From: Desulfovibrio sp. TomC
GTDB taxonomy: Bacteria; Desulfobacterota; Desulfovibrionia; Desulfovibrionales; Desulfovibrionaceae
Length of the DNA: 64,000 bases
NCBI RefSeq assembly: GCF_000801335.2
Contig: NZ_JSEH01000009.1
Location: 62,001 to 126,000 of the forward strand
Reading direction: 5' to 3'
The position numbers and the translations under genes were made by a program. Shown here piece by piece: positions 42,984-50,712 of the stretch. Below the pieces are notes generated by a model. That model did no database searches, was not told where the DNA came from, and saw nothing but the letters and a program-made list of their open reading frames with translations. The number at the start of each line of letters is the position of its first letter. Positions within the stretch are counted from its first letter, which is position 1.

Positions 42984-44249
42984 TCAGCCGTAACGAGCGT
43001 TTCCGGCCAGCGCGCCGCCCGGCGCGGCCAACGGCGCGGCGTTTCGGACGTTGGACAGCCAGCCGGCCGGGATGTCCCGGCGGCGCAGCCCGCGTTTGAC
43101 GGCAAAGGCCAGTTCCCCCAGCCGGGGGGGAGCGTCCAGGCCCACCGCGCCGACCAGCCGCTCCTCGCGAAAGACCAGCCGGAGATAGGAGCCGCGCGGC
43201 GTGCCGACATCCACGAAGTCGCAGCCCCGGGTCAGGGAGGGGTTGACCAGCCCGACCGAGATCATGCGCGAGCCGAAAACCGGGATGGCGTTCATGGCCA
43301 GGCTCCCGGCGTAGCCTGCCTTCAGGCCGGCCATGTTGCGCGCGGCCACCCGCCCCTGTTCCACCGCAACCGGCCAGATGGCGTTGGTGCGTCGATCCCC
43401 GTGCACGATGTCCGGGGCCTGGGCCAGATCGCCGGCCACATACACCCGCTCGTCGGACGACCTGAGGGAGGCGTCCGCGAGCACGCCGTAATCGCACTCC
43501 AGGCCGCTGCCGGCCAGCCAGCCCGTATTGGGGAGCACCCCCTTGCCGGCCGCGACCAGATCCACGTTAAGGGTCGCGCCCGAGTCCAGGGCGAGCCGAA
43601 GGGGCTTGGCCGTCCCGGTGTCGATGGAGGTCACCGAGGTGCTGGTCAAGAGTGTGACGCCCGGCGTGTTCTTGAGACGCTCCCCCACCCACTGGCCCAC
43701 ATGGGCGTCGACGTTGAGCGACAACGGGCGGGGCGAGGTCACGATCAGGGCCACCTGCATGCCGCGTTTGAGCAACCCCATGGTGAGCTTGAAGCCCACC
43801 AGGCCGCCGCCAAGGACTGCGGCCGTCCCGCCCGGGCGCACCCGGGCCAGGACGTTGTCCAGATCGCGCCGGCCCCGGAAAAAACAGACTTCGCCGGCCG
43901 CGTTGCCGGCGGCCGCAACCGGTCGGGGCCGCGCGCCGCAGGCCAGCAGCAGGCGGTCGTAGGCCAGCTCCTGGCCCGAGGCCAGAAGGAGACGGCCTCG
44001 GGCGGCGTCGAGGCCGACGGCCTTGTCGGCCACGACCGAGACGCCCAGGCGATCCCAGAAGCCGTCGTCCGCCACGCCCATGCCGTCCTGGCGCATCTCG
44101 CCGGCCAGGACGTAGCTGATCAGCGGGCGGGAATAGACGGGCAGGGGAGAGGGGTCCACGCCGATAATTTCGGCGCAGGGGCTGGCCTTGCGAAGGCACT
44201 GGCAGGCGCTGCGACCGGCCGCGTGCAGACCGACGACAACGTGGCGCAT
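42984..44249 (-). CDS. FAD/NAD(P)-dependent oxidoreductase of the CODH operon (FNOR-like)
   Basis: A 421-aa flavoprotein of the pyridine-nucleotide disulfide oxidoreductase class II type. Two dinucleotide-binding folds are visible: an N-terminal VVVGLHAAGRSACQCL (unusual His in the glycine motif) and a central VLGGGLVGFKLTMGL. The FAD-binding ending VYVAGDLAQAPD is clear. In other bacteria an oxidoreductase of this kind with CooS and CooF passes CO-derived electrons to NAD(P); the same is inferred here. It begins 3 bp after cooC. Confidence 0.85.
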   Translation of the reverse strand: MRHVVVGLHAAGRSACQCLRKASPCAEIIGVDPSPLPVYSRPLISYVLAGEMRQDGMGVADDGFWDRLGVSVVADKAVGLDAARGRLLLASGQELAYDRLLLACGARPRPVAAAGNAAGEVCFFRGRRDLDNVLARVRPGGTAAVLGGGLVGFKLTMGLLKRGMQVALIVTSPRPLSLNVDAHVGQWVGERLKNTPGVTLLTSTSVTSIDTGTAKPLRLALDSGATLNVDLVAAGKGVLPNTGWLAGSGLECDYGVLADASLRSSDERVYVAGDLAQAPDIVHGDRRTNAIWPVAVEQGRVAARNMAGLKAGYAGSLAMNAIPVFGSRMISVGLVNPSLTRGCDFVDVGTPRGSYLRLVFREERLVGAVGLDAPPRLGELAFAVKRGLRRRDIPAGWLSNVRNAAPLAAPGGALAGNARYG

Positions 44250-44252
44250 GAG

Positions 44253-45041
44253 CTACCTCGGCGGTTGAAGTTCCGGCGTGCATCCCGCATCGGCTGCCGC
44301 CTGGTCGGTCAGAGCGTTCAGGATGGCGCGACAGCCCTGGTCGACGCGGTCGCGCTGGGAGAGATGGAGCACGGAAGGTGAAGCGAGTTGGCGCTCGGAC
44401 AAGCTCGAAAGCAGCGGGAAAGACGCGGCCAGGGCAGGAAGTCCGGGGATGTCCGGCAGCGTCGTCCCCTCCGGGGCGCGGTTGAGGACCAGGGCCTGGC
44501 GGACCAGACCCAGCTCGGCCGCCAGACCGGCGATCTGGGCGGCGACGGCGAGGCTTCGCCAACTCGGCTCGGCCACGACAATCAGCCCGTCGACGGCGGC
44601 CACGGTGCCCCGGCCCAGGTGTTCGACCCCGGCTTCAAGATCGACGATGAGGCATTGGGTCCTCTCCAGCAGCAGATGGGCCAAAAGCGCCTTGAGCAGG
44701 GCATTGGCTTCGCAGGCGCATCCGCCGCCGGCTCCCGCCACCGAGCCCATGACGAGCAGGCTCAGGTTGCCAAGGCGCACCCGCAGGCGTTCCGGCAGAT
44801 CGGACACCTCGGGGCTTAAATTGATGAACCCGTTGCCCACGCGTTCGCGGATAAGGGTTTCGTCCTGGACAAGGGGCGGGGGGATGCTTTGCGGCGCAAG
44901 GCCGAGGGCCGAACCAAGGGAAAGGGCCGTGTCGGCGTCCACGAGCCAGGTTTCCCGGCCGCATCGGGCCAGGTAATCGCCTATCCAGGCGGCAAGCGTC
45001 GTCTTGCCCACCCCGCCTTTTCCAGCCACGGCCAGCTTCAA
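44253..45041 (-). CDS. cooC: CODH nickel-insertion ATPase
   Basis: A 262-aa P-loop ATPase of the MinD/CooC type that helps insert nickel into CooS. It has the deviant Walker A GKGGVGKTTLAAW near the N-terminus and the dimer metal-binding CxC (GCACEAN) about residue 108-110. It is the first gene of the operon (cooC, oxidoreductase, cooF, cooS). No CooA-type regulator gene is nearby. Confidence 0.93.
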   Translation of the reverse strand: MKLAVAGKGGVGKTTLAAWIGDYLARCGRETWLVDADTALSLGSALGLAPQSIPPPLVQDETLIRERVGNGFINLSPEVSDLPERLRVRLGNLSLLVMGSVAGAGGGCACEANALLKALLAHLLLERTQCLIVDLEAGVEHLGRGTVAAVDGLIVVAEPSWRSLAVAAQIAGLAAELGLVRQALVLNRAPEGTTLPDIPGLPALAASFPLLSSLSERQLASPSVLHLSQRDRVDQGCRAILNALTDQAAADAGCTPELQPPR

Positions 45042-45566
45042 GAAAACCTCCAGCCAGGAAAGAGGTCCGAAGAGACAGTCTGAAATGCATAGGCCCAGAA
45101 TTCGGGCAGGTCAAATACCCCGGCCCCGGTTGTCCGGCCCGGCGAAAACGGCGCGGTTCCTGACTGCGGCCGCTTTGCGGTCATCTCTTCGCGTATCGGA
45201 CGCCCTCCTGACCGCTTTGGGCACACGGTCTGGAGGTTGGGGCGGGTCACAGGAAAACGCCAGCCGGTTATTTTCCGCATGCAATGTCCGGACAATTGCA
45301 ATGACGATTGACTTTTGCAGACGAGGCTTCATCCGCAAAATGCCGTATTGCCCTGTCGTATCCCTCTTGTGAAGACCACAGTGCGGCCTGGTTCCTACGT
45401 CGGCTTAACGGCACTCTTTTAGTATGAAATAACTGCGCGACACGACGACCCATTGGCCGGCATGTGGCGCAAGCAGTCCATTGCGCCGACAATTCCTCCG
45501 CCTGCCTCGACGCGGTCTGAATGGCAGAATTCTGCAAATCGGATGGGTGATTGCGCCAACTTGTTC
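45042..45566. other. Divergent intergenic region of the coo operon and the sulfatase locus
   Basis: About 520 bp without a convincing gene; short frames on both strands overlap and lack ribosome-binding sites. A 10-bp palindrome TGTCCGGACA (45285-45294) flanked by partly symmetric CAA/TTG bases lies 240 bp upstream of cooC. It resembles a site for a CRP/FNR/CooA-type regulator, though no known consensus fits exactly. Confidence 0.4.
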
Positions 45567-45597
45567 TTGACAAATGGCGATTTCTTTTGCTTAAAAT
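45567..45597 (+). promoter_or_regulatory. Sigma-70-like promoter of the sulfatase gene
   Basis: TTGACA (45567-45572) and TAAAAT (45592-45597) are 19 bp apart, about 70 bp before the sulfatase start. The -35 is perfect and the -10 has a single change from consensus; the spacing is a little long. Confidence 0.55.
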
Positions 45598-45669
45598 AGA
45601 AGCCAATCTCCATTGCTGCATCCTCTTTTGTTGCGCTTTGACAGCTGTCCCGAACAGCAGGAGGACGAC

Positions 45670-47355
45670 ATGGCTCGACGCCCGGCATTTTCCCTGGGAT
45701 CAATGGTTGTCGTCGGCTTGTTTCTGCTCTGTGCGTTGTTGGCCGGCGGCGCGGCCTCGGCCGAGAACATCCGGGGGACCACCACCGGTCCCGCCACCGC
45801 CAAAGGCTATTCCCACCCGGACCAGTATCTGCATCTCCCCTCGGTCAAGATCGCCGACAACCTGGAGCCGGTCATCCCCCACCCGGACCAGGACAAGGCC
45901 GCGCGTGAAAAACTCGCTGCCCTGGAAAAGAAATTCGGCAAGAAACCCAACATCGTGGTGTTCCTGCTCGACGACGTCGGCTGGATGGACGTCGGCTTCA
46001 ACGGCGGCGGCATTGCCGTTGGCAACGACACCCCCAACCTGGACACGTTCGCCGCCGGGGGCCTGATTATGACCTCGGCCTATGCCCAGCCGAGCTGCAC
46101 CCCGACCCGGGCCACCATCCTGACCGGACAGCTGCCGGTGCACCACGGTCTGCAATACCCGCCCATGTACGGCCAGCCCGGGGGCCTCGAAGGCTCGATC
46201 ACCATCGCCAGCCTCTTGTCCGACCAGGGTTACGTGACCCAGGGCATCGGCAAGTGGCACATGGGCGAAAACGAGGGCTCGATGCCCAACAATGTCGGCT
46301 TCGACGACTTTCGCGGTTTTCTCACGGTCTCCGACGAGTACACCGAATGGCGCGACCTGTCGGTCAACCCCGAAATCGCCCTGAGCCCCGAGCGCTTCGC
46401 CCTCATGGAAAAGATGCCGTTTAGTCACAGCGAGGTGCATTGCGTCAAAGGCGAGAAATCTTGCCAGGAATTGCGCGAGATTGATCTGGACGTGATCAAG
46501 GTGCTCGACCAGGACTGGGCTGCCTACGGCGAACAGTTCATCCAGGCCCAGGCCGACGCCAAGAAGCCGTTTTTCCTGTACTATGGCACCCGGGGCTGCC
46601 ATTTCGACAACTATCCCAACGACAAGTTCGCCGGGAAGTCCAGGGCCCGCACCAACTACTCCGACTGCATGGTGGAGATGGACGACGTGTTCGGCCGGAT
46701 CATGAAGGCGCTCGAGACTTCGGGCCAGCTCGAGAACACCCTGGTTCTCTTCTCCTCCGACAACGGACCGGAAGGCGAGGTCGCGCCCTATGGCCGTTCG
46801 CCGTTTCGGGGCTACAAGGGCACGACCTGGGAAGGCGGCGTGCGCGTGCCGACCTTTGCCTACTTCAAGGGCGTGATCGCCCCGCGCAAGTCCGAGGGCC
46901 TGTTCGATCTGGCCGACATCTTCCCAACCGCCCTGTCCCTGGCCGGCAAGCCCGGCCCGGAACTGGCCAAGCTTGTGCCGGCCGACCGCTACGTGGACGG
47001 CATCGACCAGACCTCGTACCTGCTGGCCGACGGCGGCAATTCCAACCGCAAGAGCATCCTCTACTGGATGGGGTCGACCTTCGCGGCCGTGCGCGTGGAC
47101 GAATTCAAGGTCCACCGGGCCGTGCAGATCACGGACCTGATCACGAAGAAGGGCTACAACGCCGGCTTTAGCGGCGGCATCGTGGACAAGACCGGTGGTC
47201 TGGTCATGTTCAACCTCTACACCAATCCCCAGGAAGACGACTCCATCGGCATCCGCCATATTCCGATGTGGAATCTGGTCAGCATGGAATTTTCACGTTA
47301 TCAGGGTGTGTTGCAAAAGTTCAGGCCGAACTTCAAGTTGCCCGGCGGTTATTAA
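45670..47355 (+). CDS. Secreted arylsulfatase (type I sulfatase)
   Basis: Releases sulfate from organic sulfate esters outside the cytoplasm. The 561-aa protein has a Sec signal ([20 protein letters not shown]), the metal site [17 protein letters not shown], the formylglycine motif [11 protein letters not shown] with Cys about 143 (the Cys-type, needing maturation), then [10 protein letters not shown] and late-domain SSDNGPEG and GGVRVPTF. All catalytic regions look intact. The ribosome-binding site is CAGGAGGA. It heads a set with an outer-membrane channel and a SulP permease. Confidence 0.93.
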   Translation: MARRPAFSLGSMVVVGLFLLCALLAGGAASAENIRGTTTGPATAKGYSHPDQYLHLPSVKIADNLEPVIPHPDQDKAAREKLAALEKKFGKKPNIVVFLLDDVGWMDVGFNGGGIAVGNDTPNLDTFAAGGLIMTSAYAQPSCTPTRATILTGQLPVHHGLQYPPMYGQPGGLEGSITIASLLSDQGYVTQGIGKWHMGENEGSMPNNVGFDDFRGFLTVSDEYTEWRDLSVNPEIALSPERFALMEKMPFSHSEVHCVKGEKSCQELREIDLDVIKVLDQDWAAYGEQFIQAQADAKKPFFLYYGTRGCHFDNYPNDKFAGKSRARTNYSDCMVEMDDVFGRIMKALETSGQLENTLVLFSSDNGPEGEVAPYGRSPFRGYKGTTWEGGVRVPTFAYFKGVIAPRKSEGLFDLADIFPTALSLAGKPGPELAKLVPADRYVDGIDQTSYLLADGGNSNRKSILYWMGSTFAAVRVDEFKVHRAVQITDLITKKGYNAGFSGGIVDKTGGLVMFNLYTNPQEDDSIGIRHIPMWNLVSMEFSRYQGVLQKFRPNFKLPGGY

Positions 47356-47449
47356 CCCGCATGAGCCCGGGGCCGCACTGTGCCGGTTGTCGCCTGCCCA
47401 AGACGCGCTTTGGCCGCCTGCCCCGCCGCGACCACGCCCTGTTCCGGTT

Positions 47450-47474
47450 GACCCCGGCCGCTTCGGCCGGGGTC
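47450..47474. terminator. Perfect 11-bp hairpin after the sulfatase gene
   Basis: GACCCCGGCCG and CGGCCGGGGTC flank a 3-nt CTT loop. It lies in the 231-bp gap between the sulfatase and channel genes. There is no U-tract, so it may attenuate rather than stop transcription into the channel gene. Confidence 0.5.
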
Positions 47475-47586
47475 TGCGACGGCCCTTTGCGTCTGGCGCG
47501 CATCCGGGCGGCCAAAGCCCTGGCCGGCGACCCCTGCGGTTCACTGGCAAAGAAACAGCCCTCTGGTTTGCCAAAAGGAGGCAGTC

Positions 47587-48462
47587 ATGTTGCGTCGTCG
47601 TAAGCGGCCGTCAATCATCTCGGTCTGTCTTTTGGTCTTTTTCCTCGCCGCCGTCGCGCGGGCCGAGGACCACGCCGCCACCCAGGAGGAGCTGCAAAAG
47701 CTTTCGCAAGAGGCCAGCAACCCGGTTGGGCAGCTGTGGATGGTCGCCAACCAGTTCAACTTGAACGTGCTCAAAAGCGACACCATCAAGTTGTTCAAGG
47801 GCCAACAGAACCAGTTTGTCTGGAACTTTCAGCCGGTCATGCCCATTGGTCTGTCCGAGAGCGTGCGGGTCATCGTCCGGCCGGTGGTCCCCTTGATGAA
47901 CTCCCCCTATATGGCCGGCCCCCGGGAGCTGCATTACACCTCCGGCATCGGCGACATCGGATTCCAGGCCCTGCTTGCCCCGAACACCAACGCCCTGACC
48001 GGCTTCATGTGGGGCGTTGGCCCGAGCCTGATCATGCCCACCGCCGCCAACAACTACCTCGGCAAGGGCAAGTGGCAGCTTGGCCCGGCCGTCGCCGCGC
48101 TCTATCTCTCCGAAAAGTGGGTCATCGGCGTCTATCCGCAGCAGTGGTGGTCCTTTGCCGGCGACTCCAAGCGCAACAACGTGAGCTACTCCAATATCCA
48201 ATATTTCCTCTGGTACAGCCCGGCCCCCACCTGGCAGGTCGGCATGAGCCCCAACGTCACCATCGACTGGCTCCAGGAGAAACCCGAGGATCGTCTGACC
48301 CTCCCCATCGGCCTGGGTGTTTCCAAGATGTTCCGCCTTGGCAAGCTGCCGATCAAGCTCTCCTTCGAGGCGGACTATGCGGTCATCCACCCGCACAACG
48401 GGCCTGGGAACGAATGGACGTTCCGTCTCAATTTCACCCCGATCATCAAGAATCTGTTCTAG
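47587..48462 (+). CDS. Outer-membrane channel-like protein (Phenol_MetA_deg-like transporter)
   Basis: A 291-aa protein with a Sec signal (ISVCLLVFFLAAVARA) and a beta-barrel-like body: alternating aromatic/hydrophobic strands (QNQFVWNFQPVMPIGL, YTSGIGDIGFQALLAPN, IQYFLWYSPAPTWQVGMS) and a terminal strand WTFRLNFTPIIKNLF ending in Phe, as in outer-membrane barrels. Related proteins are labelled MetA-pathway phenol transporters without proof. Between a sulfatase and a SulP permease it could pass the substrate or the sulfate. Confidence 0.72.
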   Translation: MLRRRKRPSIISVCLLVFFLAAVARAEDHAATQEELQKLSQEASNPVGQLWMVANQFNLNVLKSDTIKLFKGQQNQFVWNFQPVMPIGLSESVRVIVRPVVPLMNSPYMAGPRELHYTSGIGDIGFQALLAPNTNALTGFMWGVGPSLIMPTAANNYLGKGKWQLGPAVAALYLSEKWVIGVYPQQWWSFAGDSKRNNVSYSNIQYFLWYSPAPTWQVGMSPNVTIDWLQEKPEDRLTLPIGLGVSKMFRLGKLPIKLSFEADYAVIHPHNGPGNEWTFRLNFTPIIKNLF

Positions 48463-48604
48463 TGCCGTCAGGCGTTGGCGCAGCGGCCGGGCAGGGGGGC
48501 CGCCGGCCGGCCGGCGGCCCGGTCGGAACGGGCCGGCCCTGGAGCAAGACACGGCCGCCCTCCGGGGCCGGCGGGGCTCCCCTGGCCCCCAGGGCGGCAG
48601 TCGC

Positions 48605-50290
48605 GTGAAGAAAACCGGCAAGGCATCAGGCGGATGGATCGGCCCCGGCGCGTTTTCGCGGCCCTTTCTTTGGACGGACATCCTGGCCGGCCTGACTCTG
48701 TGGGGCGTGCTCGTCCCGGAGGGGCTGGCCTATGCGGGCATGGCCGGCCTGCCCGTCCAGGTGGGGTTGTACACCCTGATTGCCTCGCTGCCGCTGTATT
48801 TTCTACTGGGCCAAAGCCCGGTCCTGGTCTGCGCCGCCACCTCCGCCGAATCCATCATGCTGGCGGCCATCGTGGCCCCCCTGGCCGGAGCCGATCCGGT
48901 TCGCTACGCCGTCCTGGCCGGCCTGCTGGTGTTGCTGACCGGCGTCATCTTCCTGGCGGCGGGTCTGCTGCGGCTTGGCCGCGTCTCGGCGTTTCTGTCC
49001 AAACCCGTCATGACCGGTTTCATCTTCGGGCTGGCGATCTCCATCGCGGCCAACCAACTGCACAAAATCCTCGGGCTGCCGCGCGGCCACGGCGACATCC
49101 TGGCCCAGCTCGCCCATCTGGCCGGCGGCCTCGACCAGTGCAACCCGGCCACGGTCGCGGTCGGCGGCGGCGCTTTGGCCCTGGTCCTTGTGCTTGAGCG
49201 CGCCCTGCCGCGTCTTCCGGCCGGCCTGATCATCATGGCCCTGGGCATCGGCCTGTCCAGGCTGCTCAGCCTGGGGCCGCAGCATGGCGTTGCCATTGTT
49301 GCGGCCTTTCCGGCCGGCCTGCCCGGGATCGTCTGGCCGCAGCTGCACCGGCAGGACCTGACGGCCCTGGTCCCTTCGGCCTTGGGGCTGGCTCTGGTGG
49401 CCTTCTCCCAGGCCCTGGGCGCGGTTGCCTGCTATGCCGGGAAGTTCGGCCGGCCCGTTGCGGCCGACCAGGAACTCAAGGCCCTGGGACTGGCCAACCT
49501 TGGCTCCTCGCTCCTGGGCGGCTTGCTGGCCGGCGGCAGCATGTCCTCGACGGCCGTCAATGTCGCGGCCGGGGCCAGGACCCGGTTTTCCACCCTGGTA
49601 ACGGCGCTTATGGTCGTGCTCACGCTGTGCTTTTTCACCCCGGCCCTCACCGGGCTCCCCGAGGCCATCCTGGGCGCTGTGGTGCTTCATGCCGTGCTCG
49701 GGCTCATGAAGGTCGGGGAGATGCGACGCTACTACCGCCTCAACCGCATCGAGTTCTGGCTCGCCATGGTCGCCCTGTTGGGGGTCGTGGCGTTTGACAT
49801 CCTGCCCGGACTCGTCCTGGCGGTGGTCGCCTCGCTGCTGCGCCTGATCCTCTATGCCGGCACGGTGAACCTTTCCATCCTGGGCCGGCTCGACGGCTGC
49901 GCCCCGGTCTGGGTGGACACGAGCCAGTATCCCCAGGCCAGGGAAGTCGCGGCCATCCGGGTTGTGCGCCTCAATCTGCCCCTCTTTTTTGCGAACGCCG
50001 AAAAATTCCATGCCGCCGTCACGGAGCTGTGCCGGCAACAGCCCAAGCCGCGCGCCCTGGTGCTGCATCTTCCGGCCAACCCGCGTCTGTGCGTCACTGC
50101 GACGGACATGCTGTTGGCCCTGGCCAGGGAGTTGCGCGCGGACTCGGTTACGCTCGCCTTTGTCGATCCAGCCCCCCAGACCCTTGGCATCCTGCGCGCC
50201 AGCGGTCTGCTGGCCCTGGTTGGCGAGGCCCGCGTCTACCAATCCATCGGGGAGGCGGTGGCCGCCCTGGACCCGGGCACTGCCGCTTAG
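48605..50290 (+). CDS. SulP-family anion (sulfate) permease with STAS domain
   Basis: A 561-aa inner-membrane transporter. It has the SulP opening LTLWGVLVPEGLAYAGMAGLP, repeated 10-12 membrane segments including QSPVLVCAATSAESIM and GGSMSSTAVNVAAGART, and a cytoplasmic STAS domain at the C-terminus (VRLNLPLFFANAEKF, ALVLHLPANPR, DMLLALARELRAD). The GTG start at 48605 gives the standard length; the ribosome-binding site is weak. Sulfate is the usual substrate, and its place after a sulfatase supports sulfate uptake. Confidence 0.88.
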   Translation: MKKTGKASGGWIGPGAFSRPFLWTDILAGLTLWGVLVPEGLAYAGMAGLPVQVGLYTLIASLPLYFLLGQSPVLVCAATSAESIMLAAIVAPLAGADPVRYAVLAGLLVLLTGVIFLAAGLLRLGRVSAFLSKPVMTGFIFGLAISIAANQLHKILGLPRGHGDILAQLAHLAGGLDQCNPATVAVGGGALALVLVLERALPRLPAGLIIMALGIGLSRLLSLGPQHGVAIVAAFPAGLPGIVWPQLHRQDLTALVPSALGLALVAFSQALGAVACYAGKFGRPVAADQELKALGLANLGSSLLGGLLAGGSMSSTAVNVAAGARTRFSTLVTALMVVLTLCFFTPALTGLPEAILGAVVLHAVLGLMKVGEMRRYYRLNRIEFWLAMVALLGVVAFDILPGLVLAVVASLLRLILYAGTVNLSILGRLDGCAPVWVDTSQYPQAREVAAIRVVRLNLPLFFANAEKFHAAVTELCRQQPKPRALVLHLPANPRLCVTATDMLLALARELRADSVTLAFVDPAPQTLGILRASGLLALVGEARVYQSIGEAVAALDPGTAA

Positions 50291-50384
50291 CTGCTGTACT
50301 GCGGCATGTGCCTGCCCCCGTGCGGGGCGGGCACAAGAGGCCAAGACCGGTCGTTTCGCTGCTGCACGGCGGCATGTGCCTGCC
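50290..50384 (+). repeat. 27-bp direct repeat pair after the SulP gene
   Basis: GCTGCTGTACTGCGGCATGT at 50290 and GCTGCTGCACGGCGGCATGT at 50358 begin two 27-nt copies (25 of 27 identical) 68 bp apart. Between them lies a hairpin TGCCTGCCCC / GGGGCGGGCA (about 50309-50332) that may terminate the SulP transcript. Confidence 0.6.
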
Positions 50385-50650
50385 TGGTCAGGCTTCTTCC
50401 CGGGCAACAGGCCCCGTCGCGGCAGCGGAGGCTTGGACTTGTGCTTGGACCAGGGCTGGCCCGGCAGCTTTGCGCCGTGCAAAATCATCGCACCGGGCGG
50501 CGTCGAGCCTGGACACAATCCCCGGCGTCATTCTAAACTTTCTCCGTGGATGGCCGATAACATTGGGGCAAGCCGCAATTGTCATGCGCACAATCGTCAT
50601 ACATGGCGGAGGCCGCGCATTTTATTATTTTGCCGAAGTGCCTTGTCAAA

Positions 50651-50705
50651 CAACACCCGGGCAACACCCGGGCAACACCCGGGCAACACCCAGGCAACAT
50701 CCAGG
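50651..50705 (+). repeat. Five tandem 11-bp repeats overlapping a ribosome-binding site
   Basis: Units CAACACCCGGG x3, CAACACCCAGG and CAACATCCAGG follow each other exactly from 50651 to 50705. The last unit runs into AGGAGG, the ribosome-binding site of the large propeller protein (ATG 50713). Since 11 is not a multiple of three, changes in copy number would shift any upstream frame and alter leader spacing. Confidence 0.85.
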
Positions 50706-50712
50706 AGGCGAC

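Noticed and set aside
48803-50518. A 571-codon minus-strand frame opposite the SulP gene
   Set aside because: Rich in Gln/Gly/His without motifs, typical of an antisense shadow; the SulP frame has strong family motifs.
50651-50705. CRISPR array
   Set aside because: The units are 11 bp with no spacers between them and no cas genes are present, so this is a simple tandem repeat.
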